DNA of 64,000 bases. Origin: an uncultured Flavobacteriales bacterium (GTDB lineage Bacteria; Bacteroidota; Bacteroidia; Flavobacteriales; Schleiferiaceae). Under the pieces are notes generated by a model. That model had not been told where the DNA came from. It did no database searches and saw nothing but the letters and a program-made list of their open reading frames with translations. The position numbers were made by a program, and so were the translations under genes. Where the stretch lies: assembly GCA_913055685.1 (NCBI GenBank), contig CAJXKC010000004.1:1-64000 (forward strand), read 5' to 3'. Position 1 is the stretch's first letter. Each line of letters starts with the position of its first letter. Shown in pieces: positions 17,382-25,534 of this stretch.

Positions 17382-18899
17382 ATGTCAGGATCTAAACAAC
17401 GCGGTGCCAAGCGTCTTAACTGGTTAATCCTCTTAATGACCCTATCCCTTTTGGGGGTTACGGCAATCCAGGCTTATTGGTTAAAGAATGCTTACGACCT
17501 GCGTGAAGAGAAATTCGAAAGCGAGGTTAGTCAGGCTATCGAAGAAGTATCCGCTCGGGTCGATAAGCTCGAATCGATGCGCTTTTTATTCAATAGCTTT
17601 TCGGTAAAGCCATTCTTTAGTGAGAAACTAAATCCGCGTTTAGGCCTTTCGACGGAAACCATCGATTCGGGTAATGGCGATTTAAAACTTACCATGCGCT
17701 TGGGTCCGGATACCGTAGTAATTTACAATTCCAATCCCGAGGACTCTCTTATTGAGGATGGGGCCACCCAACAGATTTTTAGGACCCAGGCCGACCAAAT
17801 GATGCGTAAAGGGGCGCAATTAGACATGCTTTTGCGTAAAATGGTACGCTTCGAAATGTCGCGTCGCTTCAAGGATTCGACTTGGATGGACCGGCAAACT
17901 ATCGATTCTTTGCTAAGCTTCGAGTTAGGATCTCGGGGAATAGACTTGCCCTATGAATTTTCGGTTTCCAATGAAAAGGAAATCATCATGAGTTCGGAGC
18001 AGTGGAATCCCAATGACCATCAACACACCGCTACCTTATTTCCCAATGATATTTTAAGCAATGAAATCTTATCGGTAAGCTTTCCTTCTAAGGCGAATTA
18101 CATCTTGCAGTCGCTGGGGGTTATGCTTTTGGTTTCCCTGCTATTTACGGTGGCTATTGTCTATACTTTTTACCGCACCTTGCGCTTTTCCCTCCGTCAA
18201 AAACGTATTAGTGATATCAAAACCGATTTCATTAATAATATGACCCATGAGTTTAAAACTCCCATTGCGACCATAAATCTCGCTATCGACGCCTTGCGGA
18301 ACCCAAAGGTTATGGGCGATAAAAGCCGCATCGAACATTACAGCAATATGATAAAGCAGGAGAACCAACGCATGAACCTGCAAGTGGAGAGTGTATTGCG
18401 CATGGCCTTGCTGGATAAGCAAGAATTGGATCTCGACTTTAAAAAGACCGACGTCATGGAGCTGGTGCAAGGTTGTTTAGATCACATCAGCCTTAGCTTA
18501 GAAGACAAAGGAGGTCGATTGCAGCGATTCTTTAATGATAAGGAGCGTTTCTTGATGCTCGATGGCAATCATATCTCCAATACCATTATTAATATCTTAG
18601 ATAATGCTATCAAATATTCGGTGGGTCCGCCCGAAATTAAAGTGGTAGCAGAAAGCACTAAAAATCACTTCATATTAATTATAAGTGATAAGGGACTAGG
18701 GATGACCAAGGAGGAACAGAAGCACATCTTTGATCGCTTCTACCGCGTCAGTGCCGGCGACTTACACAATATTAAAGGGCATGGGCTGGGACTTAGCTAT
18801 GCCAAAGGAATTGTGGAAGCGCACGGTGGTCGTATCGAGGTGGAAAGTGAGAAAGGAAAGGGCAGTAAGTTTTACATCTATTTACCAATAAACTCTTAA
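17382..18899 (+). CDS. sensor histidine kinase
   Basis: Membrane sensor kinase of 505 residues. Transmembrane segments at about 14-34 and 245-268 bracket a periplasmic domain of about 210 residues with no recognised ligand fold. The HisKA box has the phospho-accepting H289 (NNMTHEFKTPIA), and the HATPase domain shows N (NILDNAIKYS), G1 (DKGLGMTKEEQ), F (IFDRFYRV) and G2 (GHGLGLSYAKG) boxes. No HAMP domain is evident. It is followed by its response regulator after a single base. A TATTTTTG box at 17370-17377 lies very close to the ATG. Confidence 0.95.
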   Translation: MSGSKQRGAKRLNWLILLMTLSLLGVTAIQAYWLKNAYDLREEKFESEVSQAIEEVSARVDKLESMRFLFNSFSVKPFFSEKLNPRLGLSTETIDSGNGDLKLTMRLGPDTVVIYNSNPEDSLIEDGATQQIFRTQADQMMRKGAQLDMLLRKMVRFEMSRRFKDSTWMDRQTIDSLLSFELGSRGIDLPYEFSVSNEKEIIMSSEQWNPNDHQHTATLFPNDILSNEILSVSFPSKANYILQSLGVMLLVSLLFTVAIVYTFYRTLRFSLRQKRISDIKTDFINNMTHEFKTPIATINLAIDALRNPKVMGDKSRIEHYSNMIKQENQRMNLQVESVLRMALLDKQELDLDFKKTDVMELVQGCLDHISLSLEDKGGRLQRFFNDKERFLMLDGNHISNTIINILDNAIKYSVGPPEIKVVAESTKNHFILIISDKGLGMTKEEQKHIFDRFYRVSAGDLHNIKGHGLGLSYAKGIVEAHGGRIEVESEKGKGSKFYIYLPINS

Positions 18900-18900
18900 G

Positions 18901-19596
18901 ATGAGCAAAAACATTAGCGTACTATTAGCAGAAGATGACCCCAACTTTGGTTCCGTATTGCGGGATTACCTCGAACTCAATGATTTCGAAGTAAGCCTCG
19001 CTACCGATGGTCTCGAAGCCCTTCGTGAATTTAAATCGGGCAAGGAATTTGACCTCTGTATTTTGGATGTAATGATGCCCCATAAGGATGGCTTCACCTT
19101 AGCTTCGGATATTCGCAAAATAGATACTGAAATCCCCCTCATCTTCCTTACCGCCAAGAGTATGAAGGAAGACATGCTTAAGGGTTTTCAGCTTGGCGCT
19201 GATGATTACCTCACTAAACCTTTCGATAGCGAGGTCCTACTCTATAAGATAAAGGCCCTATTAAGCCGTAAGCTGGGCGATCAGGATGAGGAACAAACGC
19301 ATTTTAAGATTGGACGCTTCGAATACGATTCGGAGATGCGTATTCTTAAGCTTGGTAAAGATGAGCGTAAATTGAGTCCGAAGGAAGGTGCTCTCCTCAA
19401 GCTCCTCGCCGAGAACAAAAACAATTTGGTAAAGCGCAGTACTGCCCTCAATAAAATCTGGAAAGACGATAATTACTTCACCGGTCGCAGTATGGACGTT
19501 TACCTGGCTAAGGTGCGTAAATACCTAAAGGATGATCCCAAGGTGGCCATCGTGAATGTGCATTCGGAAGGTTTCCGTTTGGTGGAGGACCTGTAA
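18901..19596 (+). CDS. OmpR-family DNA-binding response regulator
   Basis: A 231-residue partner of the preceding kinase. The receiver domain has the acidic pair D12/D13, phosphorylation site D56 (CILDVMMP), T84 and K106 (LTKPF); the C-terminal winged helix (about 130-229) carries the trans_reg_C pattern KLSPKEGALLKLLAENK and FTGRSMDVYLAKVRKYLKDD. Both key domains are intact. The targets are unknown; the divergent small T9SS gene is a candidate because of position only. A terminator follows 35 bases after the stop. Confidence 0.95.
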   Translation: MSKNISVLLAEDDPNFGSVLRDYLELNDFEVSLATDGLEALREFKSGKEFDLCILDVMMPHKDGFTLASDIRKIDTEIPLIFLTAKSMKEDMLKGFQLGADDYLTKPFDSEVLLYKIKALLSRKLGDQDEEQTHFKIGRFEYDSEMRILKLGKDERKLSPKEGALLKLLAENKNNLVKRSTALNKIWKDDNYFTGRSMDVYLAKVRKYLKDDPKVAIVNVHSEGFRLVEDL

Positions 19597-19604
19597 GAAA
19601 TAGC

Positions 19605-19632
19605 TAGTAATTAGTATCTAGTATATAGACAG
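19605..19632. repeat. heptamer array with TAG at period 7
   Basis: TAG recurs at 19605, 19612, 19619 and 19626, giving units TAGTAAT, TAGTATC, TAGTATA and TAGACAG. The unit GTATCTA here is the reverse complement of TAGATAC in the array at 6262. Confidence 0.7.
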
Positions 19633-19654
19633 GGCGGTTTTCACCGCCCTTTTT
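19631..19654 (+). terminator. intrinsic terminator of the two-component operon
   Basis: AGGGCGG (19631-19637) pairs with CCGCCCT (19644-19650) around a 6-base loop, followed by a T run. It touches the stop of the convergent gene at 19653 and may also help end that transcript. Confidence 0.85.
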
Positions 19655-20366
19655 AATGGCTACCCAAATCTTGGATGGCATATTCCAAGATATACAAGCT
19701 ACCCTTACGGCGGTTTTGGGAGTCGAGCTGGAACCTTAGCTTAAACCAGGCATACTGTTTCATGCCTTGATATTCGCGCTTTAGTATAAAGAAGGACTCT
19801 GTAATTCCAGCTGGGTGGTAATCGATAAAGAAGTTTTTTTGATAATAGCCCCCGTATTGGCTGAAAAGGTGAAAATGTACCTTGTCTTTCCACAGGCTTA
19901 TTTCTTCAGGTTTAGCGCCGAAACCCGACCGATGGTACATGTTTTTAAAAGTTCCGGTTTGAATAAGGCTGTCTAAGGGTGCTTGGCAAATGTAACCTGA
20001 CTTTAAGTTATACTCTAGTCCAGCGGTTAAAGTTTGATTGGGGTTCTTGCAAAGAAAGATGGAGTCTTCGTATGCATTGGCTGCAAATTGCCAGCTTGAA
20101 CTAGCTTCATTGCTTTGCTTTAAATAAAGTTCTAGGTGGTCATGGATGTTTCCACTGCTCTTAATACGGATGAATTCAATATCAGGACTGCCATCAAAAT
20201 CCAAGTCGAATGAATTTACCTGCTGTAGGCCAATGGACAATGGTTCATCAAAGCTGAAATGAAAATCGCGGGCTTCATAAGTCCCCGCGGTAAACTTTTC
20301 GTCCTTCTCGGAACTTTTACAGGCGGAAATAAAGATTAAAGCGAGGCAAAGCAGATAGTATCTCAT
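19653..20366 (-). CDS. hypothetical lipoprotein
   Basis: Unrecognised exported protein of 237 residues with a lipoprotein signal (MRYYLLCLALIFISAC, lipobox Cys16), so it is probably anchored in a membrane. Residues about 52-65 contain NSFDLDFDGSPDIEFI, a D-x-D-x-D-G loop like FG-GAP or dockerin calcium sites, followed by beta-rich sequence. Neighbours do not suggest a role: it is convergent with the two-component system and stands alone. The start is the only ATG that gives a signal peptide. Confidence 0.65.
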   Translation of the reverse strand: MRYYLLCLALIFISACKSSEKDEKFTAGTYEARDFHFSFDEPLSIGLQQVNSFDLDFDGSPDIEFIRIKSSGNIHDHLELYLKQSNEASSSWQFAANAYEDSIFLCKNPNQTLTAGLEYNLKSGYICQAPLDSLIQTGTFKNMYHRSGFGAKPEEISLWKDKVHFHLFSQYGGYYQKNFFIDYHPAGITESFFILKREYQGMKQYAWFKLRFQLDSQNRRKGSLYILEYAIQDLGSH

Positions 20367-20511
20367 GCCTGTAAATTACAAAATGAAAGGCAAAATGCTT
20401 TTAAGCTCCTATTAAAAGGATCGGAATCCCATAGGCTTTATTCATAACGTCTCCTATTCTTCCATCTCGCTGTTTTTCAAGCGAGCTTCGCGAGCGGCCC
20501 TTGATTTAAAG

Positions 20512-20619
20512 CTCTTCCTCTCTTCCTCTCTTCCTCTCATCCTACAGCCTAGCCGCTGCGATTTGAGAACCCCGCACACCCAGCAACCCAGCGCACCCTG
20601 CATCCCGGCAACCCCAGCG
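20512..20619. repeat. two short arrays with about 8-base period
   Basis: First array: CTCTTCCT three times then CTCATCCT at 20512-20543. Second: CCC recurs at 20571, 20579, 20587, 20596, 20604 and 20612, with units such as CCCAGCAA and CCCGGCAA. Both lie in the 264-base spacer between a lipoprotein gene and the DUF2452 gene; the rest of that spacer shows nothing recognisable. Confidence 0.75.
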
Positions 20620-20630
20620 CCTTCCAGGCC

Positions 20631-21077
20631 CTATCCCTTCGCCAAAACCTCCCAGGTATGATCGGCCAATAACTTCACCGTATAGAGGAACTCCTTAAAC
20701 TTTGGTTTAGCCCATTCGTCGGGAGCAATTATCGACAAAACGGTTTCCTCGGCCTCGTTGAGGTAGAGGTGGTAGATATGATTGATTTCGGGTTTGAAGC
20801 TCATCTTGGCCGAGTAAATCATCGCCGCCAATTCTTTGCGATCTTGGATTTCTTTGGCCTGACGGGCTAAGAGGTCTATTTGCTCCTTAATTTGCTCTAA
20901 TTGCATGTCGGTTTGCTCCTCCATGGCATTGAGCGCCCGACTACGCACCACCCCTTCTTTGGTAGGTTTAATTACCGCACCACCAACCGTGTGGGCATAG
21001 GGTAGGGTAGAAGGATTTTCGGTAATCTTATCCTTGTCGATAGGATTTACAAATTCTTTCTTTTCCGAATCAGTCAT
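20631..21077 (-). CDS. DUF2452 domain-containing protein
   Basis: Conserved protein of 148 residues without known function. It matches the DUF2452 pattern I know from Bacteroidota: an N-terminal NPIDKDKITENPSTLPYAH, then VGGAVIKPTKEG, a middle helix (QLEQIKEQIDLLARQAKEI), and IYHLYLNEAEETVLSIIAPDEW. No signal peptide or membrane segment, so cytoplasmic. Its ATG overlaps the end of the photolyase gene by eight bases (ATGACTGA), which makes it the last gene of the light-repair operon and suggests co-expression with it. Confidence 0.8.
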   Translation of the reverse strand: MTDSEKKEFVNPIDKDKITENPSTLPYAHTVGGAVIKPTKEGVVRSRALNAMEEQTDMQLEQIKEQIDLLARQAKEIQDRKELAAMIYSAKMSFKPEINHIYHLYLNEAEETVLSIIAPDEWAKPKFKEFLYTVKLLADHTWEVLAKG

Positions 21078-22611
21078 GGCTAATTGACCTATTTGTACTT
21101 AAAATTGTTCGTGTGCGCCGCTCAATATTTCGGTCGCTAGTCGTATGCTTTTGCAAGATACGCTGGTTTTCGCGCTGCACCAGCGGATCTTTCTTCATTT
21201 TCCAGAGGGTATCTCGGGCCTTTTCATGCGCCTGTTTAAAGTCAACCATAGGATGCGGATAATCACGCCCCAGCTTAAAATTGTAGAACTGCTCTTCGAG
21301 GGGACTCAGCAACCAAGGTTGATGCAGAAAGGTTGTAGGTAAATGGGCTAATTCCGGCAGCCACTGGCGAATAAATTCACCCTCGGCATCCTTTTCTAAG
21401 GATTGCTTAATGGGATTGTAAATGCGAATGGTATTTATGCCCGTAGTGCTGCTTTGCATTTGAAATTGCGGGATATGAATCCCTGGTACATAATCCAAAA
21501 AGCGCTGTGCCAATACGTAATGGGCTTCCTGCCATGGCTGCCAGAGTAAATGCGACCAAAAGCTCACTACCATCGCTCGCATCCTAAAGTTGAGGTAGCC
21601 CGTTTCTTGTACCGCCCGCATGCAGGCATCTACCAAAGGAAAACCGGTTAAGCCATCGCGCCAAGCCTCTAAATAGGACGGCTTAAAATCCTGGCGAACC
21701 TTATCGTAAGCTCGGTTCAAATTTTCCTTTTCCATGCGCACTTCCATTTCAAATTTTTGGATGAAATGCGAATGCCAATGCAAGCGCGAAATAAAAGCCC
21801 GGTGATCGCCTTTGGCCTGGCCATTTGCGTAAGAATCACGAGCACTTTGATAGACTTGTCGCAAACTTAAATTGCCCCAAGCTAAGGCCACCGATAGGCG
21901 GGAGCAGTGCAACTGACTAGCCTTAGGTTCACCAATATGTTTTTGATAGCCATTTATGGCGCCGCCTAAAAAGTTTTGGAGCCGAGCTTGCGCCGCTTGC
22001 GCACCAATTGCTACAAAAGCGGAAGGCCAATCTTTTAGTTTTTCCTCCAGCTCAGCTTTAAGGCGAAAAGAAGCAAGCAATTCTTTAAGGTCTTCTTGCT
22101 CATTCCAAGGGTAAAGGGCTTCTTTAGTGGGGAAGCTTTGGCTGAGATTCCGTTGCATATAATCGCGCCAAGCTTCGTCCCAGCCCCGGCGATCGCGACG
22201 CGCTCTTTGCACGCCATTATGTTCGTATTCATGCCAGGGAACCTGGTGGGCATCTAAAAGCTTTTTTACGGCCTTGTCGCGTTTAAAGGTAAGCTGAATG
22301 CCATGTTCTTGATGCGAATACAGCGCGGCTACCTCGCAGTGCTTTAAGCAAGCTAAGAGAAAGTCTTCCACCGATCCTTGTACCATCAATACTTGATGTC
22401 CGAACGGAGCAATCGTCTGGTTCATTTCCAGTATAGAATGATACTGGGCCTGCCAATGCCTTAAGCCAAAATCTTTGGATTTTTGGATGCTATTTTCGAA
22501 ACAAAAGAAGACGATGCTGCGATACGCACTAGCAAAAGCGGCGGCTAGTGCCTCGTGATCATCCCAACGTAAATCACGCTTGAGCCAAACGAGATTGATA
22601 GGCTCATTCAT
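21070..22611 (-). CDS. cryptochrome/deoxyribodipyrimidine photolyase family protein
   Basis: FAD-dependent blue-light protein of 513 residues, probably a repair photolyase. The N-terminal alpha/beta antenna domain begins INLVWLKRDLRWDDHEAL (5-22); the C-terminal helical FAD domain carries FISRLHWHSHFIQKFE, TGFPLVDACMRAVQETGYLNFRMRAMVVSFWSHLL (split here by position, about 320-360) and HIPQFQMQSSTTGINTIRIYNP. The segment NGVQRARRDRRGWDEAWRDYM before the FAD domain is a feature of a Bacteroidota subclass. Whether it repairs CPD, 6-4 products or acts as a photoreceptor cannot be settled by eye. Two bases after the DUF429 stop, in an operon of four. Confidence 0.88.
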   Translation of the reverse strand: MNEPINLVWLKRDLRWDDHEALAAAFASAYRSIVFFCFENSIQKSKDFGLRHWQAQYHSILEMNQTIAPFGHQVLMVQGSVEDFLLACLKHCEVAALYSHQEHGIQLTFKRDKAVKKLLDAHQVPWHEYEHNGVQRARRDRRGWDEAWRDYMQRNLSQSFPTKEALYPWNEQEDLKELLASFRLKAELEEKLKDWPSAFVAIGAQAAQARLQNFLGGAINGYQKHIGEPKASQLHCSRLSVALAWGNLSLRQVYQSARDSYANGQAKGDHRAFISRLHWHSHFIQKFEMEVRMEKENLNRAYDKVRQDFKPSYLEAWRDGLTGFPLVDACMRAVQETGYLNFRMRAMVVSFWSHLLWQPWQEAHYVLAQRFLDYVPGIHIPQFQMQSSTTGINTIRIYNPIKQSLEKDAEGEFIRQWLPELAHLPTTFLHQPWLLSPLEEQFYNFKLGRDYPHPMVDFKQAHEKARDTLWKMKKDPLVQRENQRILQKHTTSDRNIERRTRTILSTNRSISHD

Positions 22612-22613
22612 CC

Positions 22614-23207
22614 TTAGACGTAAATCTGTCCTTCGCGGGGATCGCCATAAGTGCAGAAATCACCGCATTGATAGGAGAGGGCCGACATTAAAGCTAGCAA
22701 TGCATCGAGATGATGCCAGGTTTTTAAATCTGCACTATTGAATCGCAAAGGCTCTTTGATGCACTCCTTCAAATGCAGGGCACATTCGCGTAAGGCACTT
22801 TTAGAAGACTTGTAACCAAAGGCTTTTAAGTCAAATCGATTCGCCATTAAACGCGGATAGGTTTCCTTCACCTCAATATTCATGGCTTCGAACTTATCTC
22901 TTAGTTCCATAGCCCGCGCCGCTAATCCGCCCAAAAACATCGGCGACATCGCCTTAGTTTCAATATCCGCCTTTCGGAAATGGTAATTGGAAAAGCCTTC
23001 TAGACCTTTATAAACTCCGGGTAAACTCATCGGAGCATCCATGAAAATAAGCTTGGGCTTGAAGTGTTCTACCGCATTGCTAATAAACTCATCGGCATTC
23101 ACTTTTTCTTCGGCCTCCAAAAAGAAGATGTGGTTATCCTGAATTAGGGCGATAACCGTATTTCCGGATAATTTGCTTCCGTAATCTATCCCGAAGATGA
23201 TTTCCAT
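22614..23207 (-). CDS. DUF429 (predicted RNase H-like) protein
   Basis: A 197-residue protein of the DUF429 family, which has a ribonuclease-H-like fold. The first strand motif is FGIDYGSKLSGNTVIAL (residues 5-21) with an acidic Asp, and IFMDAPMSLPGVYKG (about 53-67) carries the second acidic residue; a late DLKTWHHLDALLALMSAL segment is typical. Function unproven. It sits five bases after the SRPBCC gene and two bases before the photolyase gene. Confidence 0.75.
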   Translation of the reverse strand: MEIIFGIDYGSKLSGNTVIALIQDNHIFFLEAEEKVNADEFISNAVEHFKPKLIFMDAPMSLPGVYKGLEGFSNYHFRKADIETKAMSPMFLGGLAARAMELRDKFEAMNIEVKETYPRLMANRFDLKAFGYKSSKSALRECALHLKECIKEPLRFNSADLKTWHHLDALLALMSALSYQCGDFCTYGDPREGQIYV

Positions 23208-23212
23208 TGAGG

Positions 23213-23659
23213 CTAAAAAATTTGTTTGATAACTTTTTCGCGATGCTTAAAAATGCCCTCGACTCTAGACTTAACCAAAATGGGATGGAAAAGTTGACCT
23301 AAAATTCCCAAGGGCAATTTGTAATCGACGATATCCCGAATTAAGGTGCCCCCATCTTTCTCCTCAAAGAAGTGTTGATGATGCCAAATAGCAAAAGGAC
23401 CTTCAATCATGTCGTCGGTAAAATAATGCTGCTCTTTTACCTGATTTATACGGCTGGTCCAGGGTAAAGAAATACCGAATAGGGGTGCTACCTGATAAGA
23501 GACAATCATCCCCGGGTACATTTTTTCCGGCAAATCGGTCTTGATCTTCATCTTCATTTCTTCCGGCGTAAGCCTTAAAAGGTTGCGAGGATTGGAGAAA
23601 AAATCCCAAGTTGTTTCCAAATCGGCTTCCAGCCAAGTTTCTGCTTCTATTCGATACAT
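23213..23659 (-). CDS. SRPBCC family (START-like/cyclase) protein
   Basis: Small ligand-binding fold protein of 148 residues. The pattern ETWLEADLETTWDFFSNPRNLLRLTPEEM (split about residues 5-34) and IRDIVDYKLPLGILGQL is typical of SRPBCC proteins found near photolyase genes in marine bacteria. I start at ATG 23659 (MYRIEAETWL), because an upstream ATG adds 12 residues without similarity. First gene of the four-gene light operon, with a terminator for the preceding usp gene just upstream. Confidence 0.78.
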   Translation of the reverse strand: MYRIEAETWLEADLETTWDFFSNPRNLLRLTPEEMKMKIKTDLPEKMYPGMIVSYQVAPLFGISLPWTSRINQVKEQHYFTDDMIEGPFAIWHHQHFFEEKDGGTLIRDIVDYKLPLGILGQLFHPILVKSRVEGIFKHREKVIKQIF

Positions 23660-23698
23660 AAGAGCTTCTAACGCTTTACTCGCGAACAGGTTCAAAGA

Positions 23699-23733
23699 AA
23701 AAACCCTGATCTATAAAAATAGACCAGGGTTTT
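23699..23733 (-). terminator. intrinsic terminator of the universal stress protein gene
   Basis: AAAACCCTG and CAGGGTTTT pair, with an inner TCTAT/ATAGA stem and an AAAA loop. It lies 21 bases downstream of the 23754-24635 gene on the minus strand. Confidence 0.85.
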
Positions 23734-23753
23734 AAAAAGCTTATTAAGGATTC

Positions 23754-24635
23754 CTAGAAGGATTCCCAAATGGCGTCGTACTTCACCTTTTTCGGGGTAA
23801 TGCACATTACCGGAATATCGGAGTGATAAATTACCGATTGTACCTCATTACCAAGGAATAAATCGCTAATGCTATCGGTGCCGTCGTCCTCAATGATAAC
23901 CACTAGATCGCCATCGTGCTCATAGGCGTAGTTTAAAATATTACGCACTACGCCGCGGCGTTTTGGATTTTCAATAATCTTGTGCTCACATTCTACGCCG
24001 TGATCGCGAATAAATTTCTCTACTTGATTAACATGACCGCGCAAGATGTTCATATTAGTATCTTCTTCCTTCACCGCTACCACATTTACCTTGGCCCCGA
24101 AAAGACGAGCATATTCTAAGGTAGGGCCCACTTTCTCTTTACTGTGGCGATCCATTAGTAATGGGAAGATGATGGTGTTTACCTTATCAATATTCTTAAC
24201 TCCCTTAATGGTTACTACCGGCGGTTTCACCAAGGTTACCGTGCGGAAGGCATTAGAACCAATTAAGCGGGTGCGAATATTTTGTGGCTTACCGTTGGTA
24301 CCCATTACCACCAAGTTGGCGTCGATAAGGCTGCTTACGCGTGCAATCTCTTCGTAAACTACCCCCTCGGCAATCATGGTGTTAAAAGGAATATTATGTT
24401 CAGCTTGGTATTTAGCGCTGAGCTCTTTAAGCTTTTCGTTAACTTGTTCTCTTAGCTCCTCCTTATTATTGGAAGAAGAAAACATTTTCGAGAAGAGACC
24501 CCCCTCTTCAATAACCGAAAGCAGAGTGATCGAAGCATTTTCAACAGCCTTAGCGAAGATCAAAGACTGATCTAGTGCATTCAGAGATTGTTCAGAAAAT
24601 CCGACTGGCACTAAAATTTTGAATGATTCAGACAT
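23754..24635 (-). CDS. universal stress protein (tandem Usp domains)
   Basis: Cytoplasmic protein of 293 residues made of two UspA-like domains (about 1-145 and 150-285). The first begins FKILVPVGFSEQSLNALDQSL and contains the nucleotide-binding pattern VVMGTNGKPQNIRTRLIGSNA; the second has INTIIFPLLMDRHS and a degenerate loop (VVIIEDDGTDSISDLFLGNEV), so probably only the first domain could bind ATP. Involved in stress survival in general; the specific partner is unknown. Divergent from the nucleoside phosphorylase gene, spacer 50 bases. Confidence 0.88.
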   Translation of the reverse strand: MSESFKILVPVGFSEQSLNALDQSLIFAKAVENASITLLSVIEEGGLFSKMFSSSNNKEELREQVNEKLKELSAKYQAEHNIPFNTMIAEGVVYEEIARVSSLIDANLVVMGTNGKPQNIRTRLIGSNAFRTVTLVKPPVVTIKGVKNIDKVNTIIFPLLMDRHSKEKVGPTLEYARLFGAKVNVVAVKEEDTNMNILRGHVNQVEKFIRDHGVECEHKIIENPKRRGVVRNILNYAYEHDGDLVVIIEDDGTDSISDLFLGNEVQSVIYHSDIPVMCITPKKVKYDAIWESF

Positions 24636-24685
24636 ATTATTTTTTTCTTTGGAGCCAAATTTAAATAATCCCCTCGGTATAGCTC

Positions 24686-25534
24686 ATGCGGACATCTGAA
24701 ATAATCCTCAATCCCGATAATAGCATTTATCACCTGCGGCTCAAAAACGGTGAAGTTCCTTCTACGGTTATTACGGTAGGAGACCCCGAAAGGTTGGATT
24801 CTTTTAAACCCTATCTCGACCAAGTTTACTTTGAACGTTCGAGTCGTGAATTTCGCTCTATCCTTGCTAGAGTAGGTGGGCAGGATGTACTGCTCCTTTC
24901 TACAGGCATTGGCACCGATAATATCGATATCGTTTTTAATGAATTGCAATTGGCCTATGCCTGGGATTTGGAAAAACGCCAGCCTAAAGAGCAAGCCCCA
25001 AAACCGCTGCAAGTAATACGTTTGGGTACCAGTGGCGCTCTGCAAGACGATATCCCTATTGATAGCATACTGATGTCTAAAGCGGCCTTGGGCTTCGATG
25101 GTCTTATGAATTTTTACGATTGGCCGGGGGACTACCTTAGCATTCCAGGTTTGGAGTCTTTGGCTAAGCCTTACTTAGCTTGGGCTGATGAGGAATTACT
25201 GCAAAAATTTACTCCTTTGGCCAGCCATCAAGGTCTTACCCTTACTGCCAATGGTTTTTACGGACCCCAAGGACGTTCGGTACTCTTAGCCGCTCGTCCT
25301 CATAAGTTTTTAGAAACCATGCAATCTTTTAGCCATCAAGGCATGCCTTGTACCAATTTGGAAATGGAGACCGCTGGAATTTACGGTTTAGGCGGAGCTT
25401 TGGGGATGCAGTGTTTGTCTTTATCGGCCATTTTAGCCAACCGCATGCAGGGTAGCTTCAGCAAAAACCCCGCGGCAGTTGTCGATAAACTGATCCGCGG
25501 GGCTTTGGATATTATTAGTTCTAGTTCCGATTAA
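24686..25534 (+). CDS. nucleoside phosphorylase (uridine phosphorylase-like)
   Basis: PNP_UDP_1 family enzyme of 282 residues that phosphorolyses a nucleoside to base and ribose-1-phosphate. Visible are the phosphate-binding segment [10 protein letters not shown] (residues 32-41), [17 protein letters not shown] (73-89), RLGTSGALQ and the ribose/base region [15 protein letters not shown]. Substrate preference (uridine or purine) cannot be decided. The stop codon TAA shares the bases TTAA with the convergent rny stop. Confidence 0.88.
   Translation: MRTSEIILNPDNSIYHLRLKNGEVPSTVITVGDPERLDSFKPYLDQVYFERSSREFRSILARVGGQDVLLLSTGIGTDNIDIVFNELQLAYAWDLEKRQPKEQAPKPLQVIRLGTSGALQDDIPIDSILMSKAALGFDGLMNFYDWPGDYLSIPGLESLAKPYLAWADEELLQKFTPLASHQGLTLTANGFYGPQGRSVLLAARPHKFLETMQSFSHQGMPCTNLEMETAGIYGLGGALGMQCLSLSAILANRMQGSFSKNPAAVVDKLIRGALDIISSSSD

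Noticed and set aside
24611-25045. Minus-strand reading frame opposite the nucleoside phosphorylase
   Set aside because: It overlaps a strongly supported gene on the other strand and has no family resemblance; it is a shadow frame.
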